From Gloeocapsopsis dulcis (GTDB lineage Bacteria; Cyanobacteriota; Cyanobacteriia; Cyanobacteriales; Chroococcidiopsidaceae), in the NCBI RefSeq assembly GCF_032163395.1, contig NZ_CP119968.1:481501-545500 (forward strand): a DNA stretch of 64,000 nucleotides, read 5' to 3'. Under the pieces are notes generated by a model that was given only the letters and a program-made list of their open reading frames with translations, had not been told where the DNA came from and made no database searches. The translations under genes and the position numbers were made by a program. Shown here in pieces: positions 17,032 to 23,062 of the stretch; the first letter of the stretch is position 1, and each line of letters opens with the position of its first letter.

Positions 17032-17940
17032 TCATCTGTATCCAGTCGCATCAGCGGGTTTACCCATCTCAGTCACCTCCTGAATGTAACGCCAAGCATC
17101 CGGCTGAGAACCATCCAGATCTGTAAAACCGTAGATCTTTGCGAGTTGACCACTGGAAAGAGACTGACCATTCCAACGAGCTACCTCTGGATCGCCAGCA
17201 AGATGGGCAACGGCACGCCCAACATAATGGGGTGTTTCGGAAATGATAAAGTGGGGTTCCTTGACAGTGGCATCTTGCCAATTGGCTTCACTCACACCAA
17301 AACTATCCAGCATCATTTCTGACCGCAACCAACCTGGAGTAAGGCACACTGTCGTGCAATGATGGGGTTGAAGCTCCTGCGCCAGTGCCCACGCCATCCG
17401 AATAATGGAAGTCTTCGCGAGGTCATACATCAAGGCTTGCCGATAGTGCCGATTGTTGTAATCCGCCGTTCCATCGGTGAGTTCAACGACTAATCCTCCA
17501 GGCTTTTGGATCAGCAGTGGCAGGGCAAAGTGACTGGTGATGAGATGAGTATCGATCGCCAAGCGTAACAAGCGTAGCCCCCGCTCCAAATCAACCTCCC
17601 AAATGGGCTTGTCAAACTCCGCGAAATGTTCTGCGCCAATATCATTGATCAAAATATCTAACTGTCCTTGCTCCCGTTCAACGCGAGCTACAAGCGATCG
17701 CACCTGTTCTGGGTCTAAATGATCCACTTGAACTGCAATCCCCTGTCCACCTGCCTGAGTCACCAATTCTGCGGTTTCTTCAATAGTTTCTGGGCGATCG
17801 TAGTCGGATCGTTGTGTACGGGTGCTTCGTCCTGTAACGTAAACGGTCGCTCCGGCTGCACCGAGTTCTGTTGCAATACCCCGCCCCGCGCCGCGAGTGC
17901 CTCCAGCAACGATCGCGACCTTATTCTTCAATGGTTGCAT
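17032..17940 (-). CDS. Short-chain dehydrogenase/reductase
   Basis: 302 residues. The Rossmann motif is AGGTRGAGRG (residues 12-21), followed by GRSTR, the NDIGA segment in place of NNAG, and YDLAK as the YxxxK catalytic pair. The C-terminal extension (LAGDPEVARWNGQSL, then YGFTDLDGSQPDAWRY) is typical of a subgroup of about 300 residues. The NAD(P)-dependent oxidoreductase substrate is unknown. The divergent WYL regulator gene at 18.2 kb could control it and the SnoaL remnant between them. Convergent with the ANT(2'')-like gene, 11-bp gap. Confidence 0.88.
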   Translation of the reverse strand: MQPLKNKVAIVAGGTRGAGRGIATELGAAGATVYVTGRSTRTQRSDYDRPETIEETAELVTQAGGQGIAVQVDHLDPEQVRSLVARVEREQGQLDILINDIGAEHFAEFDKPIWEVDLERGLRLLRLAIDTHLITSHFALPLLIQKPGGLVVELTDGTADYNNRHYRQALMYDLAKTSIIRMAWALAQELQPHHCTTVCLTPGWLRSEMMLDSFGVSEANWQDATVKEPHFIISETPHYVGRAVAHLAGDPEVARWNGQSLSSGQLAKIYGFTDLDGSQPDAWRYIQEVTEMGKPADATGYR

Positions 17941-17992
17941 AATTGTCTCTCAAAATCGTTCTAGACGGTAAACCTAATTCACTGTCATTGGG

Positions 17993-18118
17993 TTAATTGC
18001 ATTTGCTTATCGACACCAGAAGCTCATCCAGCAGATCCAGTCGTCCCTCGTTGAACACCTGTTGAATATAACGCTGATAGATTGCTTTGTTGCGCTCGAG
18101 CGTGTAATTCGTACTCAT
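17993..18118 (-). pseudogene. SnoaL-like/ester-cyclase gene, N-terminal fragment
   Basis: A 41-codon frame from ATG 18118 reads MSTNYTLERNKAIYQRYIQQ, then VFNEGRLDLLDELL, the usual first helix of SnoaL-like polyketide-cyclase-fold proteins. It then loses similarity and stops at 17993. The remaining ~90 residues expected for the fold are absent, so this is a truncated relic between the SDR gene and the WYL regulator. Confidence 0.6.
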
Positions 18119-18227
18119 TGACTTTCCTTCCAACTGGGATACTCACAGCATAAAAGCGACTTCCTGACATCCCCTGTCATATTTCAGCAGTAGAGTGAAA
18201 GAAGTTGCGATCGTTCTGAGAATTGTT

Positions 18228-19193
18228 ATGCGTGCTGATCGGCTCCTCTCCCTCCTGATGTTGTTGCAGGTTCATTCTCGGTTAACCACACGAGAACTGG
18301 CAGAGCGACTGGAAGTGTCTGAGCGCACCATTCATCGGGATATGGATGCCCTCAGCAGTGCGGGTGTTCCGGTGGTGGCAGAACGCGGCAAGGGTGGTGG
18401 TTGGGTTTTGCTGGAGCAGTATCAAACCACACTGACCGGACTCAACCTAGCAGAGATTCAGGCGCTATTTTTGCCAAAATCGGCTCATCTGTTAGCGGAT
18501 TTAGGCTGGAGTAAGGCGTTTGAAGCCGCCTTACTCAAACTTCTGGTAGCGTTACCCGCCGCGAATCGTCAGCAGGCAGAAATGGTGAGCCAGCGCATTC
18601 ACGTTGACCCAACCGGATGGCAGCACTGGGACGAAGAGATGGCAGCATTTCCGGTTCTGCAAGCAGCGATTTGGCAGGAGCGGCAAGTTTTCTTGAGTTA
18701 TGTACGTGGGAATGGTACGCGGGTTGAACGGCTGGTCAATCCTCTGGGATTGGTTGCCAAAGGCAGTATCTGGTACCTGGTATCATTAGTGGAGGAAGAG
18801 GTGCGTTCTTACCGCATTTCACGAGTGCAGAATGCAGTGCTGATGGATTCTCATTGTGTTCGTCCAGTTGAATTTAACCTAGCTGACTATTGGCAGCGAT
18901 CAATGGTGGAGTTTAAAGCGAATCTCCCTTACTATGGCGTAACGGTGCGGGTCGCTCCAGAGGCAATGCCCTGGTTACGCTATGCTGGGTACTTTGCTCG
19001 CATCGAACAGATGATTGATGCACCCGATGCCGATGGCTGGGTTCTTGTCTCGTTGCGGTTTGATGTTGAGAAAGCGGCTTGTGCTTACGTGTTGGGGTTT
19101 GGCGCACAGATGGAGGTCATTGAACCATTAGAGTTACGCGATCGCATTTTGCAAGCGGCAAAGGAGACGATCGCACTTTATACCGGACGTTGA
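18228..19193 (+). CDS. YafY/DeoR-like transcriptional regulator with WYL domain
   Basis: About 321 residues. MRADRLLSLLMLLQVHSRLT opens the winged-helix HTH (residues 1-60; ELAERLEVSERTIHRDMDAL is the recognition region). The linker has GKGGGWVLLEQYQT, and the WYL sensor domain starts near residue 130 (VERLVNPLGLVAKGSIWYLV). The C terminus (EPLELRDRILQAAKETIALY) is the usual end. WYL regulators bind small ligands or nucleic acid and often control an adjacent divergent gene, here the SnoaL relic and the SDR. The frame opens at 18195, but ATG 18228 is chosen because family members start MRADRLL. Confidence 0.88.
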   Translation: MRADRLLSLLMLLQVHSRLTTRELAERLEVSERTIHRDMDALSSAGVPVVAERGKGGGWVLLEQYQTTLTGLNLAEIQALFLPKSAHLLADLGWSKAFEAALLKLLVALPAANRQQAEMVSQRIHVDPTGWQHWDEEMAAFPVLQAAIWQERQVFLSYVRGNGTRVERLVNPLGLVAKGSIWYLVSLVEEEVRSYRISRVQNAVLMDSHCVRPVEFNLADYWQRSMVEFKANLPYYGVTVRVAPEAMPWLRYAGYFARIEQMIDAPDADGWVLVSLRFDVEKAACAYVLGFGAQMEVIEPLELRDRILQAAKETIALYTGR

Positions 19194-19214
19194 ATAAACT
19201 CGTTCTAACATGCT

Positions 19215-19545
19215 GTGCTTAGAAGCAAAATCTGCACAGTTTGAGCAAAGGTAGGAAAGTTTTTGACCTGGGGCGATCGCTGCATCTTCAAACTGTTGCT
19301 GTCGCACCTGATTGGCAACATCACCTTCTGGGGCATACCAAGTGCCGGGTCCATAGAAGAAGCCGTAGCGCAGAACAATCCCTTCTAAATTTGGGGTTTT
19401 GAGTAGGCGACGTTCAACCTCAGTAATCGTGCAAGTACCATCTGTAATAGCGGGTGTGGCATCTAACGCTAACGGTGTTTCCTCATCTGCCAATCCTTTA
19501 CCCACATCCGCCCAAAAAGCAATTGATTGGACAATGGTTGATCAA
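19215..19545 (-). pseudogene. NAD-dependent epimerase/dehydratase, internal fragment
   Basis: The minus frame reads VQSIAFWADVGKGLADEETP, then EGIVLRYGFFYGPGTWY and GDVANQVRQQQF. This is the middle of an NAD(P)-dependent epimerase-type protein, including the YG-FYGPG block. The N-terminal Rossmann part and the C-terminal part are missing; after QQQF the frame goes out of register. The 5' edge is fused to the DUF2798 relic at about 19545. Confidence 0.65.
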
Positions 19546-19638
19546 AAGAACGACAGCAGAGACAACAGACATTATAATGGTTGAAAGAATTGCCCCAAAT
19601 AATAAAAGCGCAAAACGAGCAGGGATTCGACCGTTCAT
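19498..19638 (-). pseudogene. DUF2798 small membrane protein, N-terminal fragment fused to epimerase debris
   Basis: A 46-codon frame from ATG 19638 reads MNGRIPARFALLLFGAILST and then IIMSVVSAVVLLINH, the first membrane helix of DUF2798 proteins. After about 19545 it reads out of frame through the epimerase fragment and stops at 19498. The second helix is lost. The two fragments share a deletion junction. Confidence 0.5.
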
Positions 19639-19651
19639 AAAGACCTCTGGA

Positions 19652-19679
19652 AAACCGCATCCTCTTGTGGGTGCGGTTT
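19652..19679 (-). terminator. 8-bp hairpin overlapping the DoxX stop codon
   Basis: AAACCGCA (19652-19659) pairs with TGCGGTTT (19672-19679), and two inner C-G pairs extend it. The stem contains the stop codon of the DoxX gene and is followed on the minus strand by TTTT, so it is a plausible intrinsic terminator. Confidence 0.5.
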
Positions 19680-20145
19680 AGATAGATTTCTTGCTATTAT
19701 TCACTTCCTTAACAGACGAAATCCAAACCCATCCAATCAGAAATACTTGCATCGGCGTGCGGAACAGTAAATAAGCGGGTCCTGCACCATTACCCCCGAA
19801 ATCTACAGCATTTACGGCAGCGTAAATATTGGAGGGAAAAATCGCAATCAGAAAGGCGATCGCCAGAATTCCAGTCAGTCGAAGGTATTGAGGCAGAAGG
19901 AACCCCAGCGCAAAGGCAATTTCAATTAAGCCTGTAAAATAAATGATCTCATAGCGAAAGGGGAGAAATTCTGGCAGCATTTTGACCATACCGTCAGCCA
20001 ACCAAAAGTGGCTGATGCCCGCAAAAAGAAACATAGCTGAGAGCGCAATCCGACCACAAGCTCGATAGTTTACTGGTTGTGAACGGATACGCTTGATTAG
20101 AACAGAAAGCGCAAAGGTTGCTAGCAACACAATTAATACAGCCAT
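19678..20145 (-). CDS. DoxX-family membrane protein
   Basis: 155 residues with four to five membrane helices: an N-terminal helix (VLIVLLATFALSVLI), FLFAGISHFW in helix 2, IYFTGLIEIAFALGFLLP in helix 3, ILAIAFLIAIFPSNIYAAVN and a final helix. GISHFW and FTGLIEI are the conserved DoxX motifs. DoxX-like proteins are small quinone-linked or thiol-redox membrane proteins; no precise role can be given here. It is the only intact gene between the DUF2798 relic and the alpha/beta-hydrolase relic, and starts 17 bp after the latter's stop. Confidence 0.75.
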   Translation of the reverse strand: MAVLIVLLATFALSVLIKRIRSQPVNYRACGRIALSAMFLFAGISHFWLADGMVKMLPEFLPFRYEIIYFTGLIEIAFALGFLLPQYLRLTGILAIAFLIAIFPSNIYAAVNAVDFGGNGAGPAYLLFRTPMQVFLIGWVWISSVKEVNNSKKSI

Positions 20146-20161
20146 TGTTCATTTCCCTTGA

Positions 20162-20395
20162 TTAGTCTTCAGCAGAGCGATCAAGAAAGTTGCTGATTGC
20201 TACAGCAATTTCCTGGACATGAGTTTCAAGTGCAAAGTGACCTGTGTTGTAAAAGTTGATCTCAACTGTTGGATTGTCGCGCTTGTAGGCTTCAGCACCT
20301 TGCGGCAGAAAGAATGGATCGTTCTTGCCCCAAACAGCAATGCGAAAGTATTCCTGGAACCTTGGATAGAGGGTAACACTTTGTATTCCCTTCAC
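20162..20395 (-). pseudogene. Alpha/beta hydrolase, C-terminal fragment
   Basis: The frame reads LYPRFQEYFRIAVWGKNDPF, then FLPQGAEAYKRD and NTGHFALETHVQEIA. This is the last ~70 residues of an epoxide-hydrolase/haloalkane-dehalogenase-like alpha/beta hydrolase with the catalytic Asp (WGKND) and His (GHFALE). The N-terminal two thirds with the nucleophile are missing, and the segment between EYFR and AVWGKND is shortened. It abuts the TolC fragment upstream. Confidence 0.7.
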
Positions 20396-20619
20396 CGAAG
20401 CGATATTCTACATTCTAATAACTGCATTCTAGCTGCATTGCGTTTAGCAACCTCTTGCGCAATCTGAAATTCTCTTGCTGCATCGTCGTAATCAAATACT
20501 GCTAGATACACCTGTTCGCGAATCTTCTGCACGAGTTCGGCATGTCCCCGCTGTAACTCAGCAGATTTTATCTGGAGGTCGGAAATCGCGATCGCATTTC
20601 TTTGATTCTGTTCATTACC
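20396..20619 (-). pseudogene. TolC-family outer-membrane efflux protein fragment
   Basis: The frame continues RNAIAISDLQIKSAELQRGH, then LVQKIREQVYLAVFDYDDAA and EFQIAQEVAKRNAARMQLLE. These are alternating amphipathic helices typical of the periplasmic helical barrel of TolC-like proteins. Only ~70 of about 450 residues are present. It is fused in frame to IS6 remnant B on one side and meets the hydrolase relic on the other. Confidence 0.5.
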
Positions 20620-20752
20620 GTCATTGCGCTTCGCACTGAGTAGAAAATCCAAAGTATTACCTTATTTGTCCACTGCCCGAGATAGCCATTTACCTTCCCC
20701 TGTGATTTCCACATAAACTTGATCTACTCGCCAAGAATCACTGCTTGATTGA
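20620..20752 (-). mobile_element. IS6-family transposase remnant B (central part)
   Basis: The minus strand reads SDSWRVDQVYVEITGEGKW, then LSRAVDK, a stop codon, and GNTLDFLLSAKRND. This is the first DDE aspartate block (WRVDETY in intact IS6 proteins) and the following YRAVD / DFLLSAKRD region. An in-frame stop and the abrupt in-frame join to TolC sequence show it is debris. The protein segment begins almost exactly where remnant A ends, but on the opposite strand. Confidence 0.72.
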
Positions 20753-20782
20753 TGTGGCAGATATAATGGTTATGTGGCAGAT
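20752..20782 (+). promoter_or_regulatory. Direct repeats flanking a TATAAT box upstream of abrB/vapC
   Basis: ATGTGGCAGAT occurs at 20752-20762 and 20772-20782, 20 bp apart (about two helical turns), bracketing TATAAT at 20762-20767. This placement suits an operator bound by the AbrB-type antitoxin, which normally autoregulates. A good -35 box is not evident. Confidence 0.45.
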
Positions 20783-20793
20783 TCATTATCTAT

Positions 20794-21057
20794 ATGGCTG
20801 ATCCTACTCATACTGAGGTTCGACTGAGTGAGCAAGGGCGATTGGTGATTCCTGCGGCTCTGCGGAAATCCCTTGGCTTTGAACCTGGTGATACGTTGAT
20901 TGCTCGGCTTGAAGATGGGCGGCTCGTACTGGAAAAACGGGAAACTGTCCAACGCCGACTCAAGGGTCGTTTTTCCCATGTAAAAAAATACACCAGCCTT
21001 GCGGATGGATTGAGCGCACAACGACGGGAAGAAGCGAAACGAGAAATGAGTGAATGA
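20794..21057 (+). CDS. AbrB/MazE-type (VapB-like) antitoxin
   Basis: 87 residues. A SpoVT/AbrB swapped-hairpin DNA-binding domain spans residues ~7-50 (VRLSEQGRLVIPAALRKSLG, then FEPGDTLIARLEDGRLVLE). It is followed by a basic, helical tail (RFSHVKKYTSLADGLSAQRR) that should bind the PIN toxin. The stop overlaps the toxin start as ATGA, standard for antitoxin-toxin pairs. Autorepression through the repeats just upstream is inferred. Confidence 0.87.
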   Translation: MADPTHTEVRLSEQGRLVIPAALRKSLGFEPGDTLIARLEDGRLVLEKRETVQRRLKGRFSHVKKYTSLADGLSAQRREEAKREMSE

Positions 21058-21434
21058 CGGTTGTCTTGGATGCCTCGGCATTGCTTGCCTATTTGCAAGA
21101 TGAGCCTGGAAGTGAGGCGGTTGAGGAGGTTTTGGCTGAATCGGTGATGCCGAGTGTAAATTGGGCGGAAGTCGTGCAGAAGTCGGTGGCTGCTGGTGTT
21201 GTAGTCGATGGGATGCGGGAAGATTTGGCGGCATTGGGCTTGACGATCGCTCCCTTTTGTTTGCAGGAGGCTGAGATGGCGGGGCAACTTTGGTTGCAAA
21301 CTCGGCAGGCTGGGCTGTCCTGGGGAGATCGTGCTTGTTTGAGTGTGGGAATGGGGTTGAATGTTCCACTTCTGACGTGCGATCGCCTGTGGCAGACGCT
21401 GGGGTTGGCGTTGGATGTGCGAGTGATTCGTTGA
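21054..21434 (+). CDS. vapC: VapC-family PIN-domain ribonuclease toxin
   Basis: 126 residues, a typical PIN length. The first acidic residue lies in VVLDASALLAYLQDE, the conserved Glu in SVNWAEVV, and the third and fourth acidic positions in LSWGDRACLSVG and LTCDRLW. All four metal-binding positions are present, so the magnesium-dependent RNase should be functional. Translationally coupled to the antitoxin. Its last ~60 bp recur as a degenerate copy at 22274-22331. Confidence 0.87.
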   Translation: MTVVLDASALLAYLQDEPGSEAVEEVLAESVMPSVNWAEVVQKSVAAGVVVDGMREDLAALGLTIAPFCLQEAEMAGQLWLQTRQAGLSWGDRACLSVGMGLNVPLLTCDRLWQTLGLALDVRVIR

Positions 21435-21584
21435 TAAGTTCATGAGGCAATGCTCTGAAAGAGCAGCTACGCGAACGCCTTACGTGACACACTGCGATCG
21501 TTGTTTTTCTTTTTCTGCAGTTTTGTTATAGATCTGGCATTTTTGGCTTCTCGAACGGTATTTGGTTGGAAATTCTGTCTTTAT

Positions 21585-21612
21585 CCCCCTTAATCTTCCC
21601 TTGCAAAGGGGG
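21585..21612. terminator. 7-bp hairpin downstream of vapC
   Basis: CCCCCTT (21585-21591) pairs with AAGGGGG (21606-21612) across a 14-nt loop, about 150 bp after vapC. C/G-run hairpins of this type are a dispersed cyanobacterial repeat; terminator function is only possible. Confidence 0.35.
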
Positions 21613-21712
21613 TAGCTTGCCAAAAGCTGACTCCTCGCATCAGGAATGCTTGTGAGGGCATAGTTTGGATCTCCTAAAATTATTAAGCTCGGTAAGCTTT
21701 TCTAGCGTAAAA

Positions 21713-22060
21713 ATGACAATCCCCCCAGAAATTCTTAGCCTTGTCGAACAATTGACCCAAGAGCTTGATCGCACCGAACAGCAAGCTAATAAGGGACTAG
21801 CTATAGCAAGCCAACTTTTAGAGCGTTTTCCTGACAATGCGAGACTGATTGGCTTGTCTGCTAACCTTGGCAATGTATTATTTTTTGTTGATAGTTTTAG
21901 AAATCGGATTGAGAACATAATTCAGAACATATCTGGGACTAATGTATCGAGCGAAGCTATTCAGGAAGGTGGCGAGGAATTATCAGAGTTTTGGGGAAGA
22001 ATTCTAGAATGTAAAATGTCAGTGAATAGGTCTGTTGGGATCTTGGAGGATTTGCCATGA
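21713..22060 (+). CDS. Small hypothetical protein, helical
   Basis: 115 residues from ATG 21713, not recognised. The sequence is almost entirely helical and heptad-like (LSLVEQLTQELDRTEQQANK, then GLAIASQLLERFPDN) with a Leu/Asn-rich middle, suggesting a coiled-coil oligomer or a partner-binding protein. Its stop overlaps the start of the next small gene (ATGA), so the two form a coupled pair. The frame extends 16 codons upstream without any sign that they are coding. Confidence 0.5.
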   Translation: MTIPPEILSLVEQLTQELDRTEQQANKGLAIASQLLERFPDNARLIGLSANLGNVLFFVDSFRNRIENIIQNISGTNVSSEAIQEGGEELSEFWGRILECKMSVNRSVGILEDLP

Positions 22061-22236
22061 ACGAGCCGCAAATGACTAAGGAGCAGGAGGCTCTCTTAGA
22101 CGAAGCTGTGAAATATGCTCAATTAGCTGAGCAGCAAGCCAGAGAGTTGTGGGAATTGGGCGAAGCTTTTGCGGCAAAGTGGGAAAAACGCTTGCGCGAT
22201 GCTGAAGTTGTACAATCGCCGCAACCAAGTGATTGA
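22057..22236 (+). CDS. Very small hypothetical protein coupled to the preceding gene
   Basis: 59 residues, not recognised. MNEPQMTKEQEALLDEAVKY and then AQLAEQQARELWELGEAFAA form one long charged amphipathic helix, followed by AKWEKRLRD. Translational coupling and the helical nature of both partners suggest a two-protein complex. A toxin-antitoxin-like pair is one option, given the AbrB/VapC pair just upstream, but no family signature is visible. Confidence 0.45.
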   Translation: MNEPQMTKEQEALLDEAVKYAQLAEQQARELWELGEAFAAKWEKRLRDAEVVQSPQPSD

Positions 22237-22273
22237 AGTGAAGGTGATCGCACAAATACCTCCTCCTAGAAAA

Positions 22274-22331
22274 GCGATCTCCTGTGGCAAACGTTGGGGT
22301 TGGATGTGCGAGTGATTTGTTGTTGATAAGT
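22274..22331 (+). pseudogene. Degenerate copy of the vapC 3' end
   Basis: This stretch repeats the end of vapC (21379-21438): the CTGTGGCA-ACG-TGGGGTTGG and GATGTGCGAGTGATT words occur in the same order with small deletions. It is joined directly to the RHS relic, marking an ectopic recombination junction. Confidence 0.55.
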
Positions 22332-22337
22332 TAATGA

Positions 22338-22570
22338 TGCGATCGCCCGCTTCCATGCTGGCTTGATGAATGCGATGCCCCAGCAAGTCATAGTCATATT
22401 TCATGACAATCCGATCTTTGGCATCGATGACTGCACGCTGCTTCCCTTCAAGATCCAACTCCACGCGGGTGCGATATTGCTGGTCATTTGCCATTGGCAT
22501 CTTTCCCATTATCGGCAATCGTCAAAAATGTGCGCCCCAAACAGTCGGAGTATCCCCATGTTTCGCAGCC
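22338..22570 (-). pseudogene. RHS/YD-repeat toxin-type protein, internal fragment, frameshifted
   Basis: The minus strand first reads LGRTFLTIADNGKDANGK. After a frameshift near 22490 it reads QQYRTRVELDLEGKQRAVID, then AKDRIVMKYDYDLLG and IHQASMEAGD. This is a characteristic block of large RHS-repeat proteins, which encapsulate polymorphic toxins. Only about 75 of more than 1000 residues remain. Nothing recognisable is seen between 22570 and 22804. Confidence 0.65.
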
Positions 22571-22804
22571 TTTTGAGCCGCGCCTTTCTTGTCCGCACCT
22601 AATGTTCCATGCTTTGAAGTTGGCAAACGTATCCCCTTTGTTCTCACCCTCTTTACCCATTACAGCTGTACCAACCAACCACCATACTAACCAGCAGCCA
22701 AAGTTTTTCAAGTTCAGTTTTTGTGTTTTGAAAGTATTGTCAACTTAAACCAGCTGCGACAAGATTAAGCACTAACTCCCCTTGGAAGAGAACGATGGCT
22801 TAAG

Positions 22805-23062
22805 TTATGCAGCTGCATCAAGGTAAGTTAACTCTCGCCAGCTTTCCAATCGCTGGCGCAGTTCGTGACGATATTCTTTAGCACAGTGGTGATGTTGTTT
22901 GGGGTGGCAGTGACTTTGGATGAATTCAAAGCAGGAGAGGAATCTTTGCGCCTGTCCTGGCGACTTGAACCGACGCATTCGTTTTTCTCCAAGTCGGGTT
23001 GGCTGATGGGAGTTTTCGGCTCGATTGTTCAGTCCTTTATGCTGTCGGTGCTCCACCCATTG
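22805..23062 (-). mobile_element. IS6-family transposase remnant C (C-terminal part)
   Basis: The minus strand reads VEHRQHKGLNNRAENSHQPT, then MRRFKSPGQAQRFLSCFEFI and a typical C-terminal tail ending at 22805. The DDE glutamate lies in NNRAENSH. Upstream of VEHRQ the similarity stops at the join with the DUF6519 gene of the injection-system operon, which reads through the first bases of this fragment. Confidence 0.8.

Noticed and set aside
20392-20652. 86-codon frame as a novel protein
   Set aside because: It is an in-frame fusion of IS6 transposase debris (DFLLSAKRND) and a TolC fragment.
20808-21492. Long minus-strand frames (211 and 240 codons) opposite abrB/vapC
   Set aside because: Antisense shadows of the clearly recognisable toxin-antitoxin genes; composition is Ser/Pro/His-rich noise.
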